A stretch of DNA of 44,880 nucleotides from Acanthaster planci. Its lineage: Eukaryota; Echinodermata; Asteroidea; Valvatida; Acanthasteridae. The notes beneath the pieces were generated by a model, which saw only the letters and a list, made by a program, of their open reading frames with translations, was not told the DNA's origin and did not search any database. Below, one piece after another: positions 34,786 to 44,880 of the stretch; positions within the stretch are counted from its first letter, which is position 1, and every line of letters begins with the position of its first letter. The position numbers and the translations under genes are program-made. The stretch lies in NCBI RefSeq assembly GCF_001949145.1, contig NW_019091381.1, positions 606,978-651,857 of the forward strand, written 5' to 3'.

Positions 34786-37700
34786 AAGGTAGGATGTTTC
34801 ACCGAAATATTGTCTGAAATTCCACTTTCTGGTACATTGTCTTCGAAATAACTCCGCAAGCTCCTAGATTAATGTGTGTCGAGTTAAAAGATGTAGCCAT
34901 TTCATTTCTGTATATTGCAAAGAGCTCAAAAGATTCACCAATCTGCCGGTACACAACTCGTGTGGTGGCCAAACAATGTACAACCCAATGCAAGTTGTCG
35001 TACCACACGGAATTGTCCCCAAATCTTCTCATTATTTGTGCTTATTCCAACCTGCTGAAAGTAGCTGTCCTCATGTATGTGAACTAAGTGAACATATGAT
35101 CAAAGTAAACAAAAGGGTCTATCTTATTGACTGGTAGGTTTGCTGGTACGGTTCATTTTTTGTCTTTACTATTAACCTGCTGTGTCATTTGTCGGCACAA
35201 AAACTTTCCAAACTTGGGCTAAGCTATGCCATTTGTTCATGAACATCATTGTCAGGATTGTTCAGCGTGGTAATGGCGTTTTGTCATGCTATGGGATGTT
35301 GTTTACATTCTAACAAATGCAAGGTGTAAATGGAAACTGCTGTTTTTGTGTTGAATACAATCTTAAGTATGTATAGGCCGGTATGCAATTGGTTTTATTT
35401 ATTTTTCATTTAGGCAGATTCAAAAATCATGATGTGCGTAGTGGTTGTGCATGGATCAGTAATAACAGTTTCTACTGTCCAGATTATCTAGACATTTGAC
35501 CTGTATGTAATACTTCCATTTTTTCAGGGCAAAACAGTTTAATTCAAATAAAATCATACCCAGGTCGGGGCATCTCAACGTTTTCCCTGCAGTGGTGTAT
35601 CAACCATCAGAGAGCGATAACATGTCCTAAAAAGTCAAATTCTTAAATTATGGAAACATTTAGTTATTTAGAAAATATTAAGAATTTTTCAGACTTGTTT
35701 CGTACGGTTTGTGCACAGGGTATCAAGTGATGTCCGTGTATTATGGAACTCTTTCCATAAATCGAGCTTTGTCGTGACAGGTTTGTGTACATGTTGTGTA
35801 TCAACAGTTAATTTGTTTTCATGTATTTTAATTTTCGTGCAAATAAAAAAAATGAAATTGTGAAGGAAAAAATTTTTTTTAAAGAACTGCCTTTACTTTT
35901 CTAAAATTTTACCAGCATAGCTTTGGTTATTGATGTCTTGTTTATTTCTTTTTCAATCAGTCTTTTTCCCTGTGAAAGGCTTTTGGTCATTCCCGATTCG
36001 TTAATGAAGCAGTATTCACATACATGCTGCAGAAAAGTCAAAGAAATCCAGATTTTTGCCGGAATCCCCAACAGTTCCGTTTTATTATGTTGTCCCCTTT
36101 CCCTCCACAGGATGTGGAGTCAAAGGTCATAGAAGAGCTAGCGGACCATCGTTTTGTCTTTTGTTCTGATGAGGTTGGAGTGAGTGGTGAAGATAGGAAA
36201 GTAAGAAAACTAGTAATAACCTGAAAGATAACATCAAATAAGGTCAGAGGTCCCACCACTAACAGAAACCATCTTGACAGGATATTCGGAAACTGTTTTG
36301 AGACAGGATATTCTGAAGAAACCTAGAGACACCGGAGATGTTTGCTTTATTTCATTCACTAATTATTGTTTTTTATTTGGATTTTCAGATGCTTCAGAAG
36401 CGGTCATCGCGTAAACAGTTTCAGGATCTGTCATTCAGAGACTCCGGCAAAAGGAGCATAGAAAGGGTTCCAGTGGCAAATGATCTACGCTCTCAGAAAG
36501 GTCGGGAATCCCAGAATGCTTTGCGCCCTCAGAGACAGAGTGATAGTGAGAGGGAAGAGAGGAACTCGGTTCAGAATAGTAAACCACCAGCAAAGGGGAT
36601 GGAAGAACGAGTACCAATGATGACTCAGCCACAAGGAGGAATGAAAAACACAGGAATGCCTCCTCAACAAGCTGCTGCTCGTAAGACAGTTTCCTCAGCT
36701 ATGACAAAGAAACGGACACAGTTGATTAAAAAGTTGATGACAACCTCGTCAAAACTCACTGCCCGGAAATCAGGCCCAAATGTCAACAGGTTGCAATTAC
36801 AGAAGAGAAACATGCAACTGAATGCAGGCAAACGAGCTGCGTTACCAGTCAGGTTTAACTTTCGAAGGTCCACTCAAATGGAGATGCCAAAGAGGCAGTT
36901 GGCTGGAAAACAATGTGGTCATGTAGCTCCAGATAAGGTGAATCATTCCCACGGTGCACAACTTGTTAATGAAAGAGGTATCTTGACTACTCTAAAAACA
37001 GAACCAGTCCAAAGCAGTGTACCATCAAATGTGGAAATAAAAGGTAGTGTGACAGACCAACCCGATAAACCAAAACAGCATGCTACAGCGCGGAAATCGT
37101 GGTCTACAATAAAGAATTTAACCAACAGTCCCACTACACCACAAGGCTCTCTGAAAAAACCGCACCAAGTTCGATTTGCCAACAATAAACCAGGGAAGGT
37201 AAAAACCAAAGAAAGTAGAAAATTGATTTTTGATCTTAATAAGAGTCGCAAACGGAATGCTGCTGTTGCAGCTGAAACTTTACCCGCAGCCAAGAAATTG
37301 AAATCGGCATCAATGGCAATACCACCCGTTGTACAACGAGCCATTATGCTTGGCTTAGTCACAACATCATCATTTCGACCAGGCATGACAGTCGCCAATC
37401 CAGTTGATGGAGATACAATCTTACATCAGAAAGATTCCAACAAACTACACGTGCAAAGAACAGCAACTCAGGATTATTCCCCCGATAATCAAAAGACTGA
37501 CTCTGACGATTCAGCACCTGGTACAGGACATAGCCTAATGGTAGGACAACACGAAAAAATGAGAAACTATAGAGACAGAGACAGCAACTTGATGGAGTCT
37601 CCTGACTCATCTCAAGTTGATGATCAAGACATTTTCATGGATGATGATCCTCCGAAACTCATCAGTAGTAGGGATCTTGAAGCTCAAGACGTGAGTGGCA

Positions 37701-40700
37701 GTGAAGAAACACCTGAACTTGACAGCCAAGCACCTCCTGATATTACACCTGCTCAGGACATGCACCAAACACTGCCCTCTAGTGGTGATATACAGTCGGC
37801 AGATCGTGACAATCCCACCCCAATTCCAGGCACCACAGCGTCATCCTGTGATCCCCGTCATGCTCTTGCTGCAGATTTCCCTGTCGGTACTGCTGGGTCT
37901 GCTACGCCAGATTCATCGGCCAAGGAGACCTGTCCATCTGACATCAAGAAGAAGAAGCGCCCTCGTACACACACGCATTTTGGTATGAAGCGGCATCGAG
38001 TTGGCAAACCACCAAATAAAATCGCTACCTACGATTCTGGTGAGTTTCCCTATGATTGTGTCATTCCAAGTTTCTTAGGTTTAGATTTTCCATTAACACC
38101 TGTTAGGTGCACCTGTTGAATATTGTGTTGTTCACTGTCATTTCTTTAACAGATTCAACTGATATCCAGAGTGAAGCGGGCAGTGAAAATCAGTCACCAG
38201 GTCAGAAGAAGAAACGATCTAGTAGCACCTCAACTATGGCCAGCTTAGAATCAGATGCAGAGTTTTCAGCACAGGGTAATCTGCTTTTTATGTTTTGTTT
38301 TAAAAGATAGACATTATTTTTATACCAAGCTCTGACACAAATCTAGAGTAATACTTTAACTCAGAAATTTGTAAAGTTATTTTTGGTTGTTGGTTTTAAG
38401 TGAAGGTCATATGAACTAATCAGTAGCAGTTGTTAAAGTGGAGAAGTTTTCATGAATTGTATGGATTATTATCAAAGTATCAGAGATTATCTGCTCTTAA
38501 TCTTACAGGTAGTCTTGATGGACACATCAATAGCAGTCAACATCTCCAGGTGAGGTGTTTTTATAGTGCCTCCTAGGCAAGATGCTGTGATTTCCATAGC
38601 TGCACCAAAAAACAGACCAAACTTCTAAAGTTAACACATGAACACTGTCATTGGTTGTTCCATTCTGTCAAGAAGTAGTGCCTTTGTTAAAAATTTCTCA
38701 CAGAGATGCATTTTTCTCAGAAGTGAAGATCATGTTAGCCTGAGTTTGTTTATTTTAATAGTATGATACCAATTATTAAGTGTTATAAGATTTGTTTAGT
38801 CTCAACCCGTTCTCATTAATACAGATTTTGAGTGACATCATCAATATTACCTCATGTAACCAAATAATAATATCAAAGCCTTTATAAGGCACACAGTATC
38901 AAACTCAAAGGTATTATCAAATGAAACTACTTTTAAGACTTAGAGACTTCTAGTCAAGGGCAGATTAGGTCAGGTGGTGGTGCACTGGTGTGATTTTCTG
39001 TAGGTACTGGGTTTGAATTCTGCTTCAGGCAATTTTTAGCTACATTATATGACCATTTTATCAATTTCCTTCAGTCTGAGCTTCCTCTTTGCTCTTGCCG
39101 CATGGAGCAGAAAGGTCCTTCATCTGTAATCTTATCCACCTGTCGAGCGTTGGAAGTTATTGACAGTGAGGTAGGTCAGACAGCAGTGCAGACTTAATGT
39201 CATAGCATTACATCATTGTCTCTGTCTTCACCACCACTGAAGCCAACATGGATGGCACTTCCAGTCCTAACCTAGTTTTATCAGTTAGCTACAGAATCCT
39301 ACATTTTGTGAAGGATTTTCCCCATTGAAGAATCCTTCCTTATATCTAGGTCAACTTTTGCTGTCTTAGAGTCATGAATGACTATCAGTTGATACTTGGT
39401 GCTATGACTTCTACATTGGCTCTTTGGAAATATGATAGAATTGAGAATGGTTTCAGGCTTTGTAACGACAAACTACTGTGTATCCTCCCTGAGCAGAAGC
39501 ACCCCCTCATTGGTTGAAAATGGCCATGTTGGTGGGAAACGTTTATTTTGCTGGTAGTCATGCAACTGTAATACATGGATTTCATAGTCAGTTGTAAGCC
39601 AGTGAAGTTGCAGTTCAAACCAAAGACACCTCTATTGGCTAGGAAACTTGTGCCCTTTCTTGGTCGAGTTGGGTAGCACCATGGTGCATAGGGGAATAGA
39701 ACTACTACATATGCAGTATGTTATGATTAGCTTTTTAGTAATCTTAATTTTGACAACATTTTTGAGCAATCTGCATGAGTTAAAGTGCATGGTCACCAGC
39801 AAAGGTGAAGCAGGCCGGTGGGAAGTTTTTCAACGAAGCTTGTGCACAGACCATGCATTTCATCATAAAATGGTTACACATAGTCACTGTTCCCCCGCAC
39901 ATAAACCTGTGGGCTTAGGTAGTCAGTTCCCGCCAAAGGACTGTCCTTTCCATGTAAAAACACACCTTCTTTTGTTCCCACTCAGAGCGAATAGTAGATC
40001 CACCATAATTTTTCCTTTATCTTGGTTTCAGCTGGTTGAGTGTACAAATAAGATCAATACAGGCAAGTTACATCGTCCATCTTCCAGAGTTCCTTATGGA
40101 GGCTTCTGCGCTGAGCACAGGTAAGCAGTGATGACATGATTTTTAATTCCAGTGAAATATACTCAAAAAGACTGTAAAAAGTCCCATCATTTTTTTCCAC
40201 AAAGGTCCACGTTAATGTTCATACACATGTTAAACATTACCAACACAATCATTGCATAATTCACCGATTTTACAGTTATATTCCACTCACAAAAGAAATA
40301 TATCGACAGTCGACTCTCGGTAATACGAGCTCAGGTAAGATTAGACTACGGTTTAGACGAGCATATTTGCCAGTCCCAAATGAATTGTGCACATTCCTAT
40401 GAGGGGAAAAATGCGCAATACAAGCTCGGATGTTGAGATTTCGGTTAAGACAAGCACTTTTGTGCACTGGCTGAGTGCAAATCTATCTGTCTATTTGGCA
40501 CAAGCTTTTTTGAAGACAATGTTTCAATCACCGAGCCCATTTAATTTTGAAAGGCGCGTCCGTAATTCATTCATGTACAGAAGTACAACGCTGCGCTTTT
40601 CCATCACCGAATCAAGCTGCTTGTGTCCGGTGCCACAAGAGAGGCGAACAGTAGGCGTTTGCGGTTCCCGTACCCAACATAGAAATTCTTTGTGACAGCT

Positions 40701-43700
40701 CTCGAATAATTCTTTATTACAAGTTTTATTCCTTAAACCGTACATATACATCTCACTTTCCTAAATGAACTTTTTGAAATCAAATTCATGTAACGAAAGG
40801 TACAAGTTGTGCATACTTGTATACGTGTACATTTTACCTACGGTCGATTGGTGATGCATACGTCGAGCAGGACGGCAGTTTTGGCATAAGACAAGGTCTG
40901 GATAATACAAGCTAATTCAGTAAGTCCCAAGGCCCTTGTATTAACAAGGATCGACTGTACATGCTCCGACTACAGACAAACTAACTGATTCTCACACTGT
41001 GCAAGCCTCAGGTCTTACTGAAGCATCATAAGTTTAACATAAAATGTTGACGTAGCGGTTGCACTAAGTTTAATTTCATTTAATTAGCATAACAATATTG
41101 GGACCTCCTTGATAGCATCCAGAAATATTTAAAAGTGGTTTCCCTTACATATTCAAGTTAGTAAAAATGATCCCAAAAACAGAAGTCTGTGTTTGTAGGC
41201 TAGGACCATATTGGTATTACTGATTGTCCAACACTCAGTGACGACTACCGCACAAGGGCATCTTTTTCCAAGAGCCACTTCAGTCGTCGTTTTTCAGTTG
41301 TACATATAAGTTTTGGAGAAGCATTTTTATGAAAATCTGGTGTAGGAGTAGGATAAGGCTATCCTGTAGGAGGTGGCACAGTTAGCATGATCAAGAAAAA
41401 CATTGCTAAAACGGGAAATACTAGTTGTATTTTCTGTATGTTGTTCTCATGTTAAAGCAAAGGTCATTAGTTGTCATACCAAGGAGCCAGTACGTAACTC
41501 CTAGAAGGGAAGATCCAAAGTCACAAAGTGCCTGTTGAAATCTTTACTGTTGAAATTTGTACTTGGTTTACTCTTCTCTTTCAGTACATTGTCCAGTGTT
41601 TCAATGATTGATATTTCAGGACACTGATGACTGAACACAAGTGTTGCCCAGGATGTGGCTGTTTTTGCACAACAGTGAGAATCTTTTTTTCCTTCAATGA
41701 ATTCCTCAGATGTATAATTTTAGTGAGGAGAGACCTAATGACCACATTTGTGACTGGTCACCACAAAATAAGCTGAAAGTCGGAATTTTCAAAAATTGAA
41801 AATACATGGAACACTTTGGGAAAAGTATAAGGTGATAATGTGGCATTATTCTGGCAGCTTTGATTCTTTGTTCCCGACATTGTTTCAACATTTCAGACCA
41901 GACACAAATAATGCTATTGTGAAAATTGCTGAAAAAATGATATTTTTAAATATTTCATCCTGCCAAAATTGGAATTTAACTAGACGGGTTACTCTTTCTA
42001 AATGATACAAATCCCTAAACTGACATCTTCTTCATTATTTGACTTTGGAACCCTCAAAATAGGAAAGAGCATAAGGCGACTTTCTGCACATTTTGTGGTG
42101 ATGGGTCACATTTTTCAAAGTGTATTATGTACAATGTTGGCTTTCATTTGGTACATGTTGGAGCCATCAGCCTTATTAATTAACAGTCACGGACAGTCAA
42201 AAATTCTTTCCATTTGATTTGCCCAGTACACAGACACATAGGGGTCACTAGTGCTGCATTTGTCACAGACTCTCACAAATTCCTGCCACTTGATATGCCC
42301 AGTACACAGACACATAGACGTCACTAGTGCTGCAACAGTCACAGACTGTCACAAATTCCTGCCACTTGATTTGTCCCAGTACACAGACACATAGAGGTCA
42401 CTAGTGCTGCATTTGGCACAGACTGTCACAAATTCCTGCCACTTGATTTGTCCCAGTACACAGACACATAGAGGTCACTAGTGCTGCAACAGTCACAGAC
42501 TGTCACAAATTCCTGCCACTCAATTTGATCCTCCAAACAAATTATGTATAACCTATGTTGTAGTTAAAAGCAAAATATTATCGAAAAAGAACTAAATATG
42601 AGAAATTTGCTAATGGTCATTTTCACTTGTACTATTTAGGGAGTCGTGGTCATCTGCAACCCAGAAGGAAATGACAAAAAATCCCATCACTTTCATCGTG
42701 AGTGTATCATGGACTTAGCAGGAGCCCTCTATTGTCCACATTGTGGCAGTACCTCTGGACTACAAGAAATTTCAATCCCATCCAATGGGAATATGGCCAC
42801 GCTACGCAAGATACCAAAGTCCAATGTCATCAGTGGTGTTGTCAAGTTACCCAAGTCGTTGCTAGGGAAACTAACTGGTTGCTGTGATGATGAGGAATCA
42901 CTGGATGCTGAGGTTAAGGAACTTGAGGAACCCAAACAGCATGGACCAAGGTAAGACCCAAGAATCAAATGATCTCACACTCAAGACTGGACACTGAATA
43001 GAATCTCGAATCAAGAAATCAGCATTGTTACTCCTGTAATATCTAGATGTCTGTATCATGACCTATCATATAGTCTACTTGTTATATATTTCCGGAAACC
43101 TTCCATCGAAAGTCATTTTATCACAGGAAACCATCTTAGAGAACATAGCAATTTCATACTTTGCATAAACTGCACAAAGACATGAAAGGTTTACTTACAA
43201 GAACTGTTTAATGTTTGAATTGGAACTGCAGCTGAAACAGTTGACAATCATAGCATTTCCTGCATATGTTCATTTGAAAAGTAAACTTGTCTATTGTTGT
43301 TCTCTTTCTTCCAGAGCAAAGATGAGCATAACCAAGAAAGATAAACCCGAGTCAGTTAATGAAGAACAAAGCTATGCTGAATTACTATCGAAGAGTGTCA
43401 TCCTGAAATCAGGAACGATCCTTACCTCAAGTAAGCCTCATCAACTACATGTTACCAGTTTGTTAGTTTGTCAATTAATCAATAAAAAGTCTACACAATG
43501 AGTCTGAATGGTATGTATTTATTTGTAACCTTTTGCCATGAGTTAGAAAGACATGTTCATGACTTTACAAGTAGGATCATTCCAGCAGTGCCAATTTCAA
43601 ATGAATGTGAACATGCAACTCAGTTTGTCTTTCCATTTCATCAGTTGTCAAATTCAGTGAGGCCCATCTATCAGTTTGTCTGTCTGTGTGTCCACCTTTC

Positions 43701-44783
43701 TGTCTGTCGGGTAGGCTACCGGCCTGTCAGACTGTCTGTTTTTTGTCTCTTCATTGGCACATTTTGCTGTACTTAAAGGCATCAGTTTGAGCTTGGGCAA
43801 TAAAATTCACAGATACTAGTTAATCGTTGACGTGCCAGTGGATTACATTTATTAATGACGTACATGAACATTTGAGAACGTTATTCTCGATGTACTATTT
43901 GTTAGAGCCATTACCACCTGGTCCAAAGAGAGATGTCCTGGAGTCAGCCATGGAATACCTCAACATAGATTCGTAAGTTCACACTTCTCTCATTGTTCAA
44001 ATCTTACCTTCCGTAATGGCGTCATGTACTTTTCATGCTATAGTGTCATTTAGGAACCATATGGTGGCCTCTCAGCTGATATTTCTGAGGCAGAAAGTGG
44101 AACAGCACTTAGCCAAGATGCCTCAAAACTGGGTCTTAGATTTATAAAACGGAATTCTGAGGCTGAGAAAAAAAGTAAATGAGAGAAATTTTAAAACTTT
44201 GTTCCAATATCAATAACTGATACATGTCATCAAAACCAACCAAAAAGCAATAACCTTAGACTTTCTCTTTCTGATAGTTAAGACTTGGTCAATTTTTTCA
44301 CATAAAGTATCCATTTATTAATCCTAACTCCCAGCTTACTTTGGCTAGAAACCCTGCCAGACGCATCAAACTGCATCATTTGTCAAAGTGGCTTGCTTGC
44401 CCGGTGTAACAAGATCCAACAGGTCAACTCTCCCTAGAGCCAAACTGCTTGGGAGTCTGTGGTTGCCAGTCACCACAAGATCCAACAGTGGCATTGTTTA
44501 ATGGGACTAGCTCCCATTGTCTCAACATGACTAGTTTGTTTGGCTGCTGTTGATTGCCAGGTGCATTAAAGTGCATCAGACTTTTTTTACCTGATGGACT
44601 GTGCTACGTCTGGCAGGGTTAAGGTTAATGAAGAATCTCAATGTACGTTGGTATCATCATTGCTTGTTTGTATTTACTCCTGAGCTGGTTTTGTCAACAG
44701 GCCTAAACGAATCCGTTTCTTCCCCAAGAACATGTACAATGCATCCTTGCAAGGCGAAATGGGCAAAGTACTTCAGATGCTTG
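34771..44783 (+). CDS. EHMT: EHMT (G9a/GLP) histone H3K9 methyltransferase, N-terminal part
   Basis: Nuclear enzyme for H3K9 mono- and dimethylation; ankyrin and SET regions lie past the window. Exons: 34771-34788, 36111-36200, 36389-38039, 38153-38275, 38509-38549, 39075-39170, 40032-40120, 41620-41674, 42640-42950, 43315-43430, 43906-43972, 44701-44783; phases agree (2740 nt, 913 codons). Exon 1 (MAADWK) has a Kozak ATG. Exon 3 (550 codons) is disordered and basic, then acidic, with NLS-like KKKKRPR. Exons 6-9 form the zinc-binding Cys-rich domain: LPLCSCRMEQ (about 645), CTNKI, FCAEHR, HKCCPGCGCFC, HHFHRECI, LYCPHCGS, as in human EHMT1/2. Exon 12 (PKRIRFFPKNMY) matches the conserved run-in to the ankyrin repeats. 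Three ARKS/ARKT motifs are at K135, K163 and K272. Most invertebrates have one EHMT, so EHMT1 and EHMT2 are not distinguished. Confidence 0.95.
36677..37099 (+). other. EHMT: Three histone H3K9-like motifs in EHMT exon 3
   Basis: AARKT (ARKT codons 36677-36688, K135), TARKS (36758-36772, K163) and TARKS (37085-37099, K272). TARKS equals residues 6-10 of histone H3, with K9 central. Vertebrate G9a and GLP carry one ARKT automethylation site in the same N-terminal region. That these are methylated is inferred. Confidence 0.75.
38860..39035 (+). repeat. EHMT: SINE-like repeat fragments in EHMT intron 5
   Basis: AATATCAAAGCCTTTATAAGGC (about 38867) matches the repeat at 6915. Just after it, GGTGGTGGTGCACTGG and GGTTTGAATTC (39010-39020) look like decayed A and B boxes of a tRNA-derived SINE. 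Confidence 0.4.
40307..40957. mobile_element. Tigger/pogo-like MITE in EHMT intron 7
   Basis: The left end CAGTCGACTCTCGGTAATAC and the right end, read in reverse complement, CAGTCGATCCTTGTTAATAC form terminal inverted repeats. The right end is followed by TA, the target of Tc1/mariner-pogo elements. The left has TA four bases away, so its border is uncertain. The internal 102-codon frame is not a transposase. Confidence 0.7.
42214..42519 (+). repeat. 76/77-bp tandem repeat, four copies, dimeric, EHMT intron 8
   Basis: Copies at 42214-42289, 42290-42365, 42366-42442 and 42443-42519 share CCCAGTACACAGACACATAG and end CAAATTCCTGCCAC. Copies 1 and 3 read TGCATTTG in the middle while 2 and 4 read TGCAACAG, so the array is a doubled dimer. 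It lies 120 bp before the exon 9 acceptor. Confidence 0.92.
43669..43745 (+). repeat. TGTC-rich simple sequence in EHMT intron 10
   Basis: Imperfect TCTG/TGTC microsatellite-like tract (repeated GTCTGTC) interrupted by other bases. It has no coding meaning. Confidence 0.6.
44350..44620. mobile_element. MITE in EHMT intron 11
   Basis: Perfect 14-bp terminal inverted repeats, AACCCTGCCAGACG at 44350-44363 and its complement at 44607-44620, enclose 271 bp. The right end is bordered by TTAA (GGGTTAAGG); the left now reads AGAA. The sequence CAAGATCCAACAG occurs twice inside. It may be piggyBac-like by the TTAA and CCC/GGG ends. Confidence 0.65.
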
Positions 44784-44880
44784 GTAAGATCAAACAAGGG
44801 GAAGAAAAAATTGGCAAAATTAGTGTATTTTGAACCTGCTTATAACTGCTGCTTTTATGATTAATAGTCCGTTGTGACCC

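Noticed and set aside
40387-40695. 102-codon frame in EHMT intron 7
   Set aside because: Lies wholly inside the MITE and does not resemble a transposase.
42214-42519. CRISPR-like array
   Set aside because: Whole units repeat without unique spacers, in an animal gene intron; it is an ordinary tandem repeat.

Overview
The window is nuclear DNA from an invertebrate metazoan, most likely a marine deuterostome such as a hemichordate, echinoderm or amphioxus. The genes are split into short exons with GT-AG introns. The protein families are animal ones (DNase II, PHPT1, TRIM45, EHMT/G9a-GLP). Introns and intergenic DNA carry tRNA-derived SINEs, MITEs and minisatellites. There are no operons, ribosome binding sites or CRISPR arrays. 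Species is not determined. One sized N gap (14916-15569) and one single N (3209) show this is draft assembly.

Layout. (1) 0.3-17 kb: two tandem copies of a composite unit, each a decayed internal-deletion fragment of TRIM45 followed by a DNase II gene. Unit 1 (about 300-6590) has DNase II exons 2-7 (3246-6303); its signal-peptide exon is missing, probably lost at the N at 3209. Unit 2 (about 7320-16950) has a complete seven-exon DNase II gene (12773-16709, 356 aa) plus a decayed extra copy of exon 1. (2) 18.2-19.8 kb, minus strand: a complete three-exon PHPT1 gene (122 aa), with a possible in-frame upstream exon at 19997-20224. (3) 21.3-25.4 kb, plus strand: the intact TRIM45 gene (655 aa in five coding exons), parent of the two fragments. 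(4) 25.4-34.7 kb: no recognised gene; CpG density rises several-fold at about 27.7 kb, and the stretch holds a hAT-type MITE and two possible alternative first exons. (5) 34.8 kb to the end: the first twelve coding exons (913 codons) of an EHMT/G9a-GLP histone H3K9 methyltransferase, ending as the ankyrin repeats begin; the SET domain lies outside.

The genes do not form one pathway. DNase II is a lysosomal acid nuclease, PHPT1 a cytosolic protein-histidine phosphatase, TRIM45 a RING E3 ligase and EHMT a nuclear lysine methyltransferase. The most interesting observations are three ARKS/ARKT histone-H3-tail mimics in the disordered N-terminus of EHMT, the TRIM45-fragment/DNase II duplication unit, and a membrane-segment exon in frame with PHPT1. 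Exon borders were set by eye from splice consensus, phase continuity and remembered family sequence; no search was run.
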